64,000 nt of DNA from Tissierellales bacterium (GCA_018433765.1 JAHDQO010000013.1:283245-347244); one strand, 5' to 3'; positions 9,589 through 19,289 are shown, counted from the stretch's first letter. Numbers and translations: made by a program. Notes: generated by a model from the sequence alone, not told the origin.

Positions 9589-10536
9589 ATGAAATCTAAA
9601 GAGTTAAGCTTTAAAACCATAGATTTCAATTTTAAAGCAAAAGACGGAACAAAGATTTTTGCTAATAAGTGGACTAAAGAAGATGCTAAACCAAAAGCTG
9701 TAATTCAAATAGCACATGGTATGGCTGAACATGTACTGAGATATGAGGAATTTGCAAAAGTATTAGTTGAAGAAGATTTTATAGTGTACGGCAATGATCA
9801 TAGAGGTCATGGAAGAACTGCGGGATCATTAGACAATATAGGGTATTTTGCAGATGAATATGGTTGGGATTTAGTTACAGAAGACATGAAAGAACTTACA
9901 AATATAATAAGAGATGAAAATCATGATATACCGATCTTTCTTTTAGGACACAGCATGGGTTCTTTTTTATCAAGAACATATATACAGAGATATGGAGAAG
10001 AAATAAATGGAGTTATATTGAGCGGTACAGGTGGCAGTTCTGGTATATTAGGAGATGTAGGAATTTTTATTGCAAAAAGAGAAATTAAAAAGAATAGTAA
10101 AAGAGCGAAAAGCGAGAAATTAAACAAGCTTTCCTTTGGTGGTTTTAATAAGGCTTTTGCTCCAAATAGAACAGAGTTTGATTGGTTAAGTAGAGATTAC
10201 ATTTCAGTTGATAAATATATAGAAGACCCATTATGTGGAGATGTTTTTACAGCAGGTTTCTTCTATGATATGTTAATAGGTCTTAAAGATTTAAATAATA
10301 AACAAAATATAAATAGAACGCCTAAAAACTTACCTATATTGTTAATATCAGGTGAAAAAGACCCAGTAGGTAAAAATACTAAAGGAGTTTTACAAGTTTA
10401 CAAATCATATGAAAAAGCTGGTATAAAAGATATTACATATAAATTTTACAAAGATGCAAGACATGAAATATTAAATGAAATAAATAAAGAAGAAATATAT
10501 ACAGATATAATAAATTGGTTAAATGAACATATATAA
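9589..10536 (+). CDS. Alpha/beta hydrolase, monoacylglycerol lipase / lysophospholipase type
   Basis: A 315-aa serine hydrolase of the Hydrolase_4 group. It shows the oxyanion region IAHGMAEH, the motif GNDHRGHGRT, and the nucleophile elbow GHSMGS (Ser about residue 122). The late Asp (SGEKDPVG) and His (DARHEILNE) complete a plausible triad. No signal peptide is seen, so it acts in the cytoplasm. Relatives release fatty acid from monoacylglycerols or lysophospholipids and so yield glycerol or glycerophosphodiesters. This could link it to the glp genes. SD AAAGGAGG is strong, 9 nt from ATG. Confidence 0.85.
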   Translation: MKSKELSFKTIDFNFKAKDGTKIFANKWTKEDAKPKAVIQIAHGMAEHVLRYEEFAKVLVEEDFIVYGNDHRGHGRTAGSLDNIGYFADEYGWDLVTEDMKELTNIIRDENHDIPIFLLGHSMGSFLSRTYIQRYGEEINGVILSGTGGSSGILGDVGIFIAKREIKKNSKRAKSEKLNKLSFGGFNKAFAPNRTEFDWLSRDYISVDKYIEDPLCGDVFTAGFFYDMLIGLKDLNNKQNINRTPKNLPILLISGEKDPVGKNTKGVLQVYKSYEKAGIKDITYKFYKDARHEILNEINKEEIYTDIINWLNEHI

Positions 10537-10650
10537 ATATTATTTGAATTAATATAGTAGTTTAAAAATCTTATGTACCATGATATAATGTGTAAAAAAA
10601 TTATATGTAAATAAAAACTAGTGTCATGTAATGGATTACTTTTAAAATTA

Positions 10651-10724
10651 GACATAATAAATAAGCATCATAATCCTGTAGTATCTACTTGAGGATTTTC
10701 TAAATTTCATTTATTTATTATGTC
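10651..10724. repeat. Two-tier inverted repeat
   Basis: A 14-bp perfect outer arm (GACATAATAAATAA at 10651-10664, complement at 10711-10724) encloses a second 6-bp arm (AATCCT 10672-10677, AGGATT 10692-10697). It lies 115 bp after the lipase gene. It could terminate lipase transcription or be a small mobile-element remnant. No strong T tract follows on either strand. Confidence 0.6.
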
Positions 10725-10842
10725 TTATTTTGTATTATTATGTAGTATGTGTGTTAATACCTTATGAGACAGGCTAGAGATTAATATAAGCAAGAAAGTC
10801 AAAAAACAATGGTTATAATAGATAAATATCTATAAAAAATTT

Positions 10843-10869
10843 GGCGGTTGTGTAAAATTAACAATCGTC
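10843..10869 (+). promoter_or_regulatory. Leader hairpin before the second symporter gene
   Basis: GGCGGTTGT (10843-10851) can pair over nine positions, with two G-U pairs, with ACAATCGTC (10861-10869), 12 bp ahead of the SD of the gene at 10895. A TATAAT at 10814-10819 without a clear -35 may be its promoter. The rest of the 358-bp gap holds the inverted repeat at 10651 and nothing else recognisable. Confidence 0.4.
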
Positions 10870-10894
10870 TATAAAAAATTAAAGGAGGTTAATT

Positions 10895-12121
10895 TTGAAA
10901 AAAATGAAATTAACAACTAAAATACTTCTTGCATTATTAGCCGGTATCATAGTGGGTTTATTATCAACAAGCAATCCATACATAGTAAATACATTTATTA
11001 AACCTTTTGGTACATTATTCTTAAATCTTATCAAGATGATTATTGTTCCTCTTGTGTTTTCATCATTGATAGTTGGAGCAGCAAGTGTAGGAGATGTCAA
11101 AACTCTTGGAAGAATAGGCGGGAAAACGATTGTGTATTATCTGATAACTACAGCCTTTGCAGTAACTATAGGATTAGTTTTAGGCAAGTTAATAACTCCC
11201 GGTTATGGAATTGTATTATCATTTAACTCTGAGACTGCAGTCCAAGAAACACCTGCATTAATAGATACTTTACTAAATATTATACCTAAAAATCCTTTAA
11301 AAGGACTCATCGAAGGAACAATGCTGCAAATCATTGTTTTTGCTCTTTTTCTTGGAGTAAGTGCTTCAACTCTACCTGATGACAAAGGTAAACCATTTAT
11401 AAGTTTCTTTGAAAGCTTAGCAGAAATAATGTACAAAATTACAGCAGGTGTAATGAAATTTGCACCTATTGGAGTGTTTGGGCTGATTGCTCCAGTAGTA
11501 GCAACTAATGGTCCAGATGTTTTATTGCCTTTGTTTAAAGTTATTGCAGCTGTATACATAGGATGTATATTGCATGCAGGTATAGTATATTCTGCTGCTG
11601 TAAAACTATTTACTAAAATCAATCCAATGAAATTCTTTAAGAGTATAATGCCAGCTGCTGTGACAGCATTCAGTACAACGAGCAGTTCAGGTACGCTTCC
11701 AGTAACTATTAAATCAGTTAAAGAGCTAGGTGTATCAGATAAAATAGCAAGCTTTGTGCTTCCATTAGGTGCTACTATTAATATGGACGGTACCGCTTTA
11801 TATCAAGGGGTATGCGCATTATTTGTTGCTCAAGCATTTGGAATTGATTTAACAATAGCCCAGATGGGTACAATTATACTTACAGCAACATTAGGGTCTA
11901 TAGGTACAGCTGGAGTACCTGGTGCTGGGCTTATAATGCTTTCTATGGTTTTAACTTCAGTTGGACTACCACTTGAAGGTTTAGCTTTAGTAGCAGGTAT
12001 AGACAGAATATTAGATATGGCAAGAACATCAATAAATGTCGTAGGAGATGCATCATGTGCTACTGTAGTGGCTGCTACAGAAAATGAACTAGATATTGAA
12101 GTACAAAAAGAAGCATCATAA
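10895..12121 (+). CDS. Sodium:dicarboxylate/glutamate symporter, GltP/GltT-like
   Basis: A 408-aa DAACS carrier with canonical family motifs: TTSSSGTLP (hairpin HP1), NMDGTALYQG (substrate/Na+ region) and GVPGAGLIML (HP2), then ARTSINVVGDA near the end. The conserved arginine/aspartate pattern fits acidic amino acids or C4-dicarboxylates. The start is TTG at 10895, because AAAGGAGG ends 6 nt before it, while the next ATG (10904) lies too far away. A GlnK/GlnL-like two-component system follows, which supports glutamate or aspartate as substrate by context. Confidence 0.9.
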   Translation: MKKMKLTTKILLALLAGIIVGLLSTSNPYIVNTFIKPFGTLFLNLIKMIIVPLVFSSLIVGAASVGDVKTLGRIGGKTIVYYLITTAFAVTIGLVLGKLITPGYGIVLSFNSETAVQETPALIDTLLNIIPKNPLKGLIEGTMLQIIVFALFLGVSASTLPDDKGKPFISFFESLAEIMYKITAGVMKFAPIGVFGLIAPVVATNGPDVLLPLFKVIAAVYIGCILHAGIVYSAAVKLFTKINPMKFFKSIMPAAVTAFSTTSSSGTLPVTIKSVKELGVSDKIASFVLPLGATINMDGTALYQGVCALFVAQAFGIDLTIAQMGTIILTATLGSIGTAGVPGAGLIMLSMVLTSVGLPLEGLALVAGIDRILDMARTSINVVGDASCATVVAATENELDIEVQKEAS

Positions 12122-12132
12122 ATATATTTGAA

Positions 12133-12152
12133 GGACGGTATTAATACCGTCC
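12133..12152. promoter_or_regulatory. Perfect 20-bp palindrome between symporter and kinase genes
   Basis: GGACGGTATTAATACCGTCC is a perfect dyad, 11 bp after the symporter stop and 30 bp before the kinase start. It is markedly more GC-rich than its surroundings and lacks a T tract, so it may be an operator or an mRNA processing/stability hairpin. Confidence 0.55.
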
Positions 12153-12181
12153 TCAGATTATCAGAAAGGCGAAAATTAGCA

Positions 12182-13471
12182 ATGTTTAATATAAGAATAA
12201 ATGATAAAATAAAGCATACAATAATTACTGTTTTTTTAACAGTAATTCTAGGTCAGTTTTATTTTAATCCCTTTTACACAGAATTTAGAATTACATTAGG
12301 TGTTATAGCATTAACATTCTTATTGATATATTTCAATGATATTTCAATTTTAAAGACTTCTTTTATTGTTGGATTATCTGTTTTTTTGTTTAGAGGAATG
12401 GTATATTACAGTATGCATGGAGGAACAGTAAATGATATAATAGCAAATTATTTACCTGCTTTGTTTTATTATTATACTTTTGGCATAGTGTTGCATAATT
12501 TTAATATAAGAAAAAAAATGATCTATCCTCTTAACGTTTTTTTTATTTTAAGTTTTTCCGATATTGTTTCAAATATAGTAGAAATTTCAATAAGAAATGA
12601 ACTATTTATTTTGAGTTTTAGTAAAATAATTTCAAATATTTTTATTACAGGAGTTATAAGAGCAGTTGCGTCTCTTATATTATATAGGACTTTTTATAGT
12701 TTAAAAGATTTAGCACTTAAAGAAGAAAAAAGGATAGAGCGTGAAAATTTGTTTGTACTTTCTTCTAAAATAGTATGTGAAAAATTTTATCTAGAAAAAT
12801 CTATGCAGGATATAGAAACTGCAATGGAAACAAGTTATTCAGTTTATATGAAAGTTAAGAACAGCAAATTTGGAGAAGAAAATCCAAACATATCAAAAAA
12901 ACTAATCAATTTATCTCACAAAATACATGAAATAAAAAAAGATTATAGGCGAATATTATTAGGTATTGGTGGAATAGTTCCTGATTTAAAAGTTAAAAAC
13001 ATTATGACTGTAGAAAATATCTTTAATATTATTATAGAAAGCAATCTTAGATATAATAAATTAATTGAAAAAAAAATCAATTTAATTGGTTCGTGCAACA
13101 CCAACCTTAAAACAAAGGATTATTTATCATTAACTAGTATAATAAATAATCTAATAAATAATTCAGTAGATGCGATAAATAAAAAGGGAAAAATAATATT
13201 AGATATATGGGAAAATTCAAATTATTTATACATTAGAATTAAAGATAATGGTGAAGGAATAAAGAAAGAAGATATAGGATTAATATTTAATCCGGGATTT
13301 TCAACTAAGTATGATAAAAGTACTGGTAAAATGTCTACAGGTGTAGGGTTAAGTCATGTAAACAATATTACAAAGGATGTTTTTAACGGTAAAGTATCAG
13401 TAGAATCTGAATATAATAGAGGAGCTGTGTTTACTATATCTATACCTATAAGCAGCATGATTGGAGGGTAG
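12182..13471 (+). CDS. Sensor histidine kinase, GlnK (YcbA)-like
   Basis: This 429-aa protein has five or six predicted transmembrane segments in its first ~180 residues, a coiled-coil-like stretch, a phosphoacceptor region around NLSHKIHEIKKDYRR, and an HATPase_c domain (NLINNSVDAI, DNGEGIKKEDIG, GVGLSHV). The layout is like the sensors of Bacillus GlnK/GlnL. ATG at 12182 is preferred over the in-frame TTG at 12128, because the latter sits at the edge of the palindrome. Its stop lies 4 bp before the response regulator. It probably senses an amino acid supply and controls the flanking transporters; the signal is not known. Confidence 0.85.
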   Translation: MFNIRINDKIKHTIITVFLTVILGQFYFNPFYTEFRITLGVIALTFLLIYFNDISILKTSFIVGLSVFLFRGMVYYSMHGGTVNDIIANYLPALFYYYTFGIVLHNFNIRKKMIYPLNVFFILSFSDIVSNIVEISIRNELFILSFSKIISNIFITGVIRAVASLILYRTFYSLKDLALKEEKRIERENLFVLSSKIVCEKFYLEKSMQDIETAMETSYSVYMKVKNSKFGEENPNISKKLINLSHKIHEIKKDYRRILLGIGGIVPDLKVKNIMTVENIFNIIIESNLRYNKLIEKKINLIGSCNTNLKTKDYLSLTSIINNLINNSVDAINKKGKIILDIWENSNYLYIRIKDNGEGIKKEDIGLIFNPGFSTKYDKSTGKMSTGVGLSHVNNITKDVFNGKVSVESEYNRGAVFTISIPISSMIGG

Positions 13472-13475
13472 AAAA

Positions 13476-14339
13476 ATGAAACTTGATTTTTATATTATTG
13501 AAGATGATATTAGCATAATAAGAATACTAGAGAATATTATTAGTGAATATAATTTAGGATATGTAGTTGGAAATTCATGCAATTCAGATAAAATAATAAA
13601 TGATATATATAATTTAAAACCTGATATAGCTTTAGTTGATTTCCTTCTGCCCTATGATGATGGACTTCAAATAATTAGAAGAATAAAAGAGACAAATTTT
13701 AAAGGTAAATTTGTAATGATTTCTGAAGTTACTACTAAAAATGTAATTAGCGAAGCTTACAAATTAGGTATAGAAAATTATATCAACAAGCCAATTAATG
13801 TAATAGAAGTAGTTAAAGTAATAGAAAAAATAATGACTAATTTAAAAAACGAGAGAATCATTAATTTATTAGGAATAGACATGAAAAACGAAAAGAACAT
13901 ATTAATTAACTATACATATAAAATGAATCAAATCTATAAAGACTTAGGAATCATAGGACAATCAGGAATAAAAAATTTAAATGCAATATTAAAAAAAATA
14001 ATCAAAGAAAAACAAAATAATAAATATTACTCATATAATATGTACGAATTATATCAATATATTGTTGAAGAAAATATAGATCAAGGAATAGCTATTAATG
14101 TCAAGACTGTGGAGCAGAGGTTAAGAAGATTAGCAATTACATCTATAGAAAACATAGCTTCTATAGGAATTGAAGATTTTAGCAATTATAAATTTGAAAA
14201 ATATTCTACTTCTCTGTTTAATTATAAAGATGTTAAAAAAGAAATGGACTATTTAAGAGGAAAAAGTAAATATAAAGGTAAAATTAATATAAAGAAGTTT
14301 ATTGAAGGGATATGCATGTTTGTTTTGAATGAAAATTAA
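13476..14339 (+). CDS. Response regulator with YcbB-type output domain, GlnL-like
   Basis: A 287-aa regulator. Residues 1-120 form a receiver domain with the acidic pair EDD, phosphoacceptor Asp in LVDFLLP and the conserved lysine in INKPIN. The C-terminal half (from YSYNMYELYQYIVE through VEQRLRRLAI) matches the YcbB DNA-binding domain known from B. subtilis GlnL, which controls glutamine transport and use. ATG 13476 has GGAGG directly upstream. The gene ends before a terminator at 14411. Targets are probably the symporter upstream and the TRAP operon downstream. Confidence 0.87.
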   Translation: MKLDFYIIEDDISIIRILENIISEYNLGYVVGNSCNSDKIINDIYNLKPDIALVDFLLPYDDGLQIIRRIKETNFKGKFVMISEVTTKNVISEAYKLGIENYINKPINVIEVVKVIEKIMTNLKNERIINLLGIDMKNEKNILINYTYKMNQIYKDLGIIGQSGIKNLNAILKKIIKEKQNNKYYSYNMYELYQYIVEENIDQGIAINVKTVEQRLRRLAITSIENIASIGIEDFSNYKFEKYSTSLFNYKDVKKEMDYLRGKSKYKGKINIKKFIEGICMFVLNEN

Positions 14340-14410
14340 ATAATTTGAATATACATAAAATTTAAATAAAAACCGAAATTATTACCTACAGACCTGTTTA
14401 TAACAATCTT

Positions 14411-14438
14411 GAGCTGATATATTCAGTTCTTTTTTTTT
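14411..14438 (+). terminator. Intrinsic terminator after the response regulator
   Basis: GAGCTGA pairs with TCAGTTC around a 5-nt loop and nine T follow. Confidence 0.85.
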
Positions 14439-14530
14439 GAAGAAATTTATATATTTTATGTAGTATTACGTAGTTTATAGTAGATTAATTGTAAAATAAT
14501 AATATATAAATAAAATTAAAGGAGGATGAA

Positions 14531-15496
14531 ATGAAAAGAAAAATATCATTAATTATTGTACTTTCATTAATAGTACTTGCATTTGCAGGCTGTTCAGATT
14601 CAGATAAACAGGGTACATCATTTGTGAATATAGGTACTGGAGGAACAGCAGGGACTTACTTTCCTTTAGGTGGAGCTTTTGCTGAAATTTGGAATAATAA
14701 TATTGAAGGAGTAAATGCAACAGCTCAAAGTACAGGAGCATCTGTAGCTAATATTAATCTTTTACTGGACGAAAAAGTTGAGGTTGTTATAGTGCAAAAC
14801 GATATAGTATGGTATGCACATAATGGTGTTAATATGTTTGATGGACAGAAATTTGAAGACTTGAGAGGATTATGTACTTTATATAGTGAACCTCTTCAAA
14901 TAGTAACAACAGATCCAAATATTAAAACTTTAAGTGATTTAAAAGGTAAAAAAATAGCTGTTGGAGCAATTGGTAGTGGTGTTGAAGCTAATGCTAGACA
15001 AATAATTGCAGCAGCAGGTTTAGATTTTGATAAAGACATAGAGGCTAAATTTCTTTCTTTTTCAGAAGCTTCTTCAGGGTTGAAGGATAAGCAGGTAGAT
15101 GTAGCTTTTTTAACAGCAGGAATACCTACAGCTGCTATACAAGATTTATCTGCTCAACATGATGTTTATGTAGTTCCTATAACAGGAGATTTAGCTGATG
15201 GTTTAATAGAAGAATATGATTTCTTTACTCAATTTACTATTCCAGCAGGTACATATAAAGGGCAGAAAGAAGATGTAACTACACTTACAGTAAAATCTAT
15301 GCTTGCAGTATCATCAAATTTAGATGAAGAGTTAGCTTATCAATTGACAAAACAGATATATACAAATCATGAAAGAATAGAAGCAGCACATAATGTTGGT
15401 AAATATATAACAAAAGAAACAGCTGCCGAAGGTATGTCTGTACCATTACATAAAGGTTCTGAAAAATACTTTAAAGAAGAAGGAATCATAAAATAA
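14531..15496 (+). CDS. TAXI-family TRAP transporter solute-binding lipoprotein
   Basis: A 321-aa binding protein with a lipoprotein signal peptide (lipobox LAFAGC, Cys21). The mature part opens with FVNIGTGGTAGTYFPLGGAFAEIWN, the hallmark of TAXI proteins, and continues with SDLKGKKIAVGAIGSG. TAXI proteins feed fused TRAP permeases with organic or amino acids such as glutamate. DUF1850 and permease genes follow in the same operon. A GlnL-like system upstream suggests an amino-acid-type ligand, but this is inference. Confidence 0.93.
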   Translation: MKRKISLIIVLSLIVLAFAGCSDSDKQGTSFVNIGTGGTAGTYFPLGGAFAEIWNNNIEGVNATAQSTGASVANINLLLDEKVEVVIVQNDIVWYAHNGVNMFDGQKFEDLRGLCTLYSEPLQIVTTDPNIKTLSDLKGKKIAVGAIGSGVEANARQIIAAAGLDFDKDIEAKFLSFSEASSGLKDKQVDVAFLTAGIPTAAIQDLSAQHDVYVVPITGDLADGLIEEYDFFTQFTIPAGTYKGQKEDVTTLTVKSMLAVSSNLDEELAYQLTKQIYTNHERIEAAHNVGKYITKETAAEGMSVPLHKGSEKYFKEEGIIK

Positions 15497-15511
15497 TAAA
15501 GGTTGATAACT

Positions 15512-16033
15512 TTGAAATTAAGCTTTGTTAAGTCAAAAACAATTTATATATCAATACTAATACTTATTACTTTAATAATAATAAATCTTACCATTATACA
15601 CACTGCTAATATCTTGATAATCGAAGATGAAAAAAGTGAAATATATAAAGAATTCATATGTAATAACAATGAATTTATTTTATCATATACTCATTCTGTT
15701 TTACTGACACCTGTTGAAGAGTATTTTATCATAGGAGAAAATAATAAACTTATGCTTCGAAAGACTATATATGAGTCTTTCGGAGTTGGACTTCCTTATG
15801 AACAGCAAAAAGATGAGGATTTTGAAATTATAGGTGAAAAATTTATGCTTACCTGTAGTGAAGAATTTAGTGAGATAAATATGATAATATCGCCAATACC
15901 AAATCATGAAATTATAATTAATGGAAATGTTTACAATTTATTTGAAATGATAAACGAAGAAATAAAATCTATTAAAATATATTCAAAACAAAAGAAAATT
16001 TTAAAAATCTGGAATAAAACAATAATATTATAG
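15512..16033 (+). CDS. DUF1850 protein of the TAXI-TRAP operon
   Basis: A 173-aa membrane-anchored protein with one N-terminal transmembrane segment (residues about 7-30). The extracytoplasmic part carries the DUF1850 signature YTHSVLLTPVEEYF. The TTG at 15512 is the likely start, since AAAGG ends 9 nt before it; the in-frame TTG at 15503 touches the SD. DUF1850 genes regularly sit between TAXI and fused permease genes, and may help assembly or small-ligand handling. The function is unproven. Confidence 0.85.
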   Translation: MKLSFVKSKTIYISILILITLIIINLTIIHTANILIIEDEKSEIYKEFICNNNEFILSYTHSVLLTPVEEYFIIGENNKLMLRKTIYESFGVGLPYEQQKDEDFEIIGEKFMLTCSEEFSEINMIISPIPNHEIIINGNVYNLFEMINEEIKSIKIYSKQKKILKIWNKTIIL

Positions 16034-16046
16034 AAAGGAATATATA

Positions 16047-18002
16047 ATGAGTGAGGATTCTAATAAAACCATTGAAAACATTGACACACAAGGATCAAAT
16101 TCGGACAAATTACTAAGAAAATTTGATAAAGGTTCGGATTATAGAGTTTTAAGTGGAGTTCAAAATATAATTGTTATATGTTTATTAGCTGCATTCTCAA
16201 TATTTCAATTATACACTGGAATTTTTGGAGTAATGGATGCAATGCTTCAAAGATCAATACACTTAGCATTTGGATTAACACTTGTATATTTATTATATCC
16301 GTCAAGCAAGAAATTTTCTAGAACATCTCTTCATCCACTAGATATTATTTTAGCTGTTTTAGCCGCAGCAGTAACTTTATATGTATTTATTAATTACGAA
16401 GACTTAGTTTTTAGAGCAGGTAGAGTTACAACTATTGATATGATAGTTGGAGTAATTGCAATCATATTAGTATTAGAAGCTGCAAGACGTGTGATAGGCT
16501 GGCCAATGGTAATAATAGCTTTAGCATTTATTGCATATGCTTTACTTGGACCAATGATACCAGGTGAACTTGCACACAGAGGTGTAAAAATAGAAGATTT
16601 AGTACAGCACTTATTCTATACAACTGAAGGAATATTTGGGATACCGATTGGTGTATCTTCAACCTTTATATTTATGTTTTTGCTGTTTGGAGCATATTTA
16701 GAAAAAACAGGTATGGGAGAATTCTTCATAGATTTAGCTAACTCAATAGCAGGTGGTTCAGCAGGAGGACCTGCCAAAGTTGCTGTAATATCAAGCGGAT
16801 GTATGGGAACTTTAACAGGGAGTTCAGTAGCCAATGTTGTTGGAACGGGTTCATTTACTATACCTATGATGAAAAAATTAGGCTACAAACCTGAATTCGC
16901 AGGAGCTGTTGAGGCAACTGCATCTACAGGAGGACAGTTAATGCCTCCTATCATGGGAGCAGCTGCATTCTTAATGGCTGAATTTACTAATACTCCATAT
17001 GTAAATGTAATAGCTGCTGCAGTAATTCCAGCATTACTTTATTATTTAGGAGTTTGGTCTGGAGTTCATTTTGAGGCTAAAAAGTTAGGATTAGAAGGAA
17101 TGACGAAAGATAAATTGCCTAAAGTAAGTAAGGTAATGAAAGAACGAGGTCACCTATTAGTCCCAATATTAATAGTTCTATATTTATTAATTGCAGGTTA
17201 TACTCCTATTAGGGCAGCTCTTGGAGCTATAGCTTCATCAATTATAGTATCAGCAATAAAAAAAGACACAAGATTATCATTAAAAGATGTATTTGAAGGA
17301 TTAGTAAATGGAGCAAGAAGTGCATTAACTGTTATTGCAGCATGTGCAACAGCAGGTATTATTATTGGAGTAGTAACACAAACAGGGTTAGGATTAAAAA
17401 TGGGTTCAGTTCTTGTTAGTGTAGCTAACGGTAAACTTATATTAACATTGTTCTTTACTATGCTGACTTCATTAATATTAGGAATTGGTGTACCGACAAC
17501 TGCAAATTATGTAATTACATCAACAATTGCTGCTCCAGCATTAGTACTACTTGGTGTTCCTGTAATGGCAGCTCACATGTTTGCATTTTACTTTGGAATA
17601 GTAGCGGACGTTACTCCTCCAGTATGCTTAGCAGCTGTTGCAGCATCAGGAGTAGCAAAATCTGAGCCTATGCGAACTGGCGTGCAAGCTGCTAGGCTGG
17701 CTATTGCAGCATTTTTAATACCATATATATTTGTCTATAGTCCACAGCTTCTTCTTATTGATGTTAATGCAATGCAGATTATTATTATAATTATAACATC
17801 AATCGTAGGTATAATATCGGTTGCTTCTGCACTTACAGGTTATTTTATAACTAATATGACAACTATTGAAAGATTAATTTTTCTAGTAGGTGGAGTAATG
17901 CTTGTCACAACAAACATAGCTGTTAATGGAGTGGCTATTATATTTCTAGCTGTAGGATATTTAATGCAGAAAAAGAATAAAAAAAGACTTGCTGTTCAGT
18001 AG
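16047..18002 (+). CDS. TRAP transporter fused permease (DctQM-type, TAXI class)
   Basis: This 651-aa integral membrane protein joins the small and large TRAP permease subunits into one chain. After a polar 45-residue N-terminus come four TM segments, then the large DctM domain with GGSAGGPAKVAVISSGCMGTL and the pseudo-repeat GIGVPTTANYVITST. The length is normal for TAXI-type fused permeases. It is driven by an ion gradient rather than ATP. It closes the operon and is followed by a terminator. Confidence 0.93.
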   Translation: MSEDSNKTIENIDTQGSNSDKLLRKFDKGSDYRVLSGVQNIIVICLLAAFSIFQLYTGIFGVMDAMLQRSIHLAFGLTLVYLLYPSSKKFSRTSLHPLDIILAVLAAAVTLYVFINYEDLVFRAGRVTTIDMIVGVIAIILVLEAARRVIGWPMVIIALAFIAYALLGPMIPGELAHRGVKIEDLVQHLFYTTEGIFGIPIGVSSTFIFMFLLFGAYLEKTGMGEFFIDLANSIAGGSAGGPAKVAVISSGCMGTLTGSSVANVVGTGSFTIPMMKKLGYKPEFAGAVEATASTGGQLMPPIMGAAAFLMAEFTNTPYVNVIAAAVIPALLYYLGVWSGVHFEAKKLGLEGMTKDKLPKVSKVMKERGHLLVPILIVLYLLIAGYTPIRAALGAIASSIIVSAIKKDTRLSLKDVFEGLVNGARSALTVIAACATAGIIIGVVTQTGLGLKMGSVLVSVANGKLILTLFFTMLTSLILGIGVPTTANYVITSTIAAPALVLLGVPVMAAHMFAFYFGIVADVTPPVCLAAVAASGVAKSEPMRTGVQAARLAIAAFLIPYIFVYSPQLLLIDVNAMQIIIIIITSIVGIISVASALTGYFITNMTTIERLIFLVGGVMLVTTNIAVNGVAIIFLAVGYLMQKKNKKRLAVQ

Positions 18003-18011
18003 GCAAGAAAA

Positions 18012-18043
18012 AATAGACTCGTTATGATTGACGAGTCTATTTT
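18012..18043. terminator. Terminator between convergent operons
   Basis: An 11-bp perfect stem (AATAGACTCGT with ACGAGTCTATT) is followed by TTT on the plus strand and sits between the TRAP operon and the convergent M20 gene. Confidence 0.8.
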
Positions 18044-18106
18044 GATATCAAATCGTAATTTGACAAATCGTGATTTGAATTGTATAAGTGTTTATTTATC
18101 TTATCT

Positions 18107-19276
18107 CTACATATTTAATATAAAACTTCCCAAAAGATTTAACGCTACTTTAATAGTTTCTTCTTTAGGATAAAATTTATCACTGTGTAAAGGATAGTTT
18201 GAATCACAGCCTAAATGAAAATATAGTGAAGGGATGTATTTGCAAAACGAAGAAAAATCTTCACCAATTAGCGAGGCTGTAATATTTGTCATAACATTAT
18301 CTTCTCCTAAAAGATTAACTGCATGTCTTACAAAATTTTGAGTTAGTTCTTTATCGTTAATAACAGAATCATATCCTCTACATATTATAATTTCACTATC
18401 TCCACCGTAGGACTTGATAATACCATCTGCAATTTGATGAATCCTCTTGTGAATTCTATTTCGTGTTTCTTCACATAAAGTTCTCAAAGTTCCTTCTATT
18501 TCTACATAATCGCAAATTATATTATATCTTCCTGTTGAGTGAAATTTACCTATAGAAATAACTGCTGGTTCAAATGGATTCATTTCTCTTTTAAGTTTAA
18601 ATTCTAAAGCGTTAATAACATCTACTCCTATAGATATTGCATCAACTCCCTTATGAGGCTGAGCAGCATGAGTTTTTTTACCTTTAATGATAATTTTAAA
18701 TTTATCTGAAGCAGCCATAATGGGACCATCTTTTACTGCTATTTTTCCTACCTTGTAATCTGGCCAAACATGAAATCCATAAATTTCAGATACATCAGGA
18801 TTCTTTAATACACCTTTTTCAATTAGAGACTTAGCTCCTCCTTGTGGATTGCATTCTTCAGCAGGTTGAAATATCACTTTCACATTTACATTTAATTTTT
18901 CTTTTAAACAATTTAGTATAATACACATGCCTGCACCTATAGAAGTATGCACGTCATGTCCACAGGCATGCATTTTTCCTTCATTCTTAGACATGAAATC
19001 TAATCCTGTATTTTCAGTTATAGGGAGAGCGTCTATGTCTACTCTCAACCCTATAGTTTTTTCACAGCCATTGTCAATATTTACTACAGCTCCGGTTAAG
19101 TCTGAAAAGGTTTCTGCGGTCACTCCATTTTTTTTAAGAAAAGAAATAATCCTCTTAGTAGTTTCTACTTCTTCATATCCTAGTTCAGGATGCCTGTGGA
19201 TATCTTTCCTAAATTCAATAACATCTGTTAATATGTTAGAAATTTTTTTGTCTAAATCATATTTATACATTATCAT
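18107..19276 (-). CDS. M20-family amidohydrolase / metallopeptidase
   Basis: A 389-aa member of the M20D group (HipO/AbgA-like amidohydrolases). Motifs are DIHRHPELGYEE, the metal ligand block MHACGHDVH, FQPAEE, and a late GEDFSSF and LHSDKFYP. These enzymes hydrolyse N-acyl or amide-linked amino acids and peptides in the cytoplasm. Start ATG at 19276 follows an AG-rich SD; earlier in-frame ATGs overlap the end of the epimerase gene. It is the last gene of a minus-strand operon with epimerase, serine hydrolase and nitrilase-like genes, which suggests salvage of peptides from cell wall or environment. Confidence 0.88.
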   Translation of the reverse strand: MIMYKYDLDKKISNILTDVIEFRKDIHRHPELGYEEVETTKRIISFLKKNGVTAETFSDLTGAVVNIDNGCEKTIGLRVDIDALPITENTGLDFMSKNEGKMHACGHDVHTSIGAGMCIILNCLKEKLNVNVKVIFQPAEECNPQGGAKSLIEKGVLKNPDVSEIYGFHVWPDYKVGKIAVKDGPIMAASDKFKIIIKGKKTHAAQPHKGVDAISIGVDVINALEFKLKREMNPFEPAVISIGKFHSTGRYNIICDYVEIEGTLRTLCEETRNRIHKRIHQIADGIIKSYGGDSEIIICRGYDSVINDKELTQNFVRHAVNLLGEDNVMTNITASLIGEDFSSFCKYIPSLYFHLGCDSNYPLHSDKFYPKEETIKVALNLLGSFILNM

Positions 19277-19289
19277 ATTCTCGCTCTTT

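Noticed and set aside
10843..10869. Sigma-54 promoter ahead of the second symporter (TTGGCGGTTGTG)
   Set aside because: The -12 element GC and correct spacing are missing; the region is better explained as a leader hairpin.
12128..12181. Upstream TTG start for the histidine kinase
   Set aside because: It would make the 20-bp palindrome coding and lacks a spaced SD; ATG 12182 gives the normal N-terminus.
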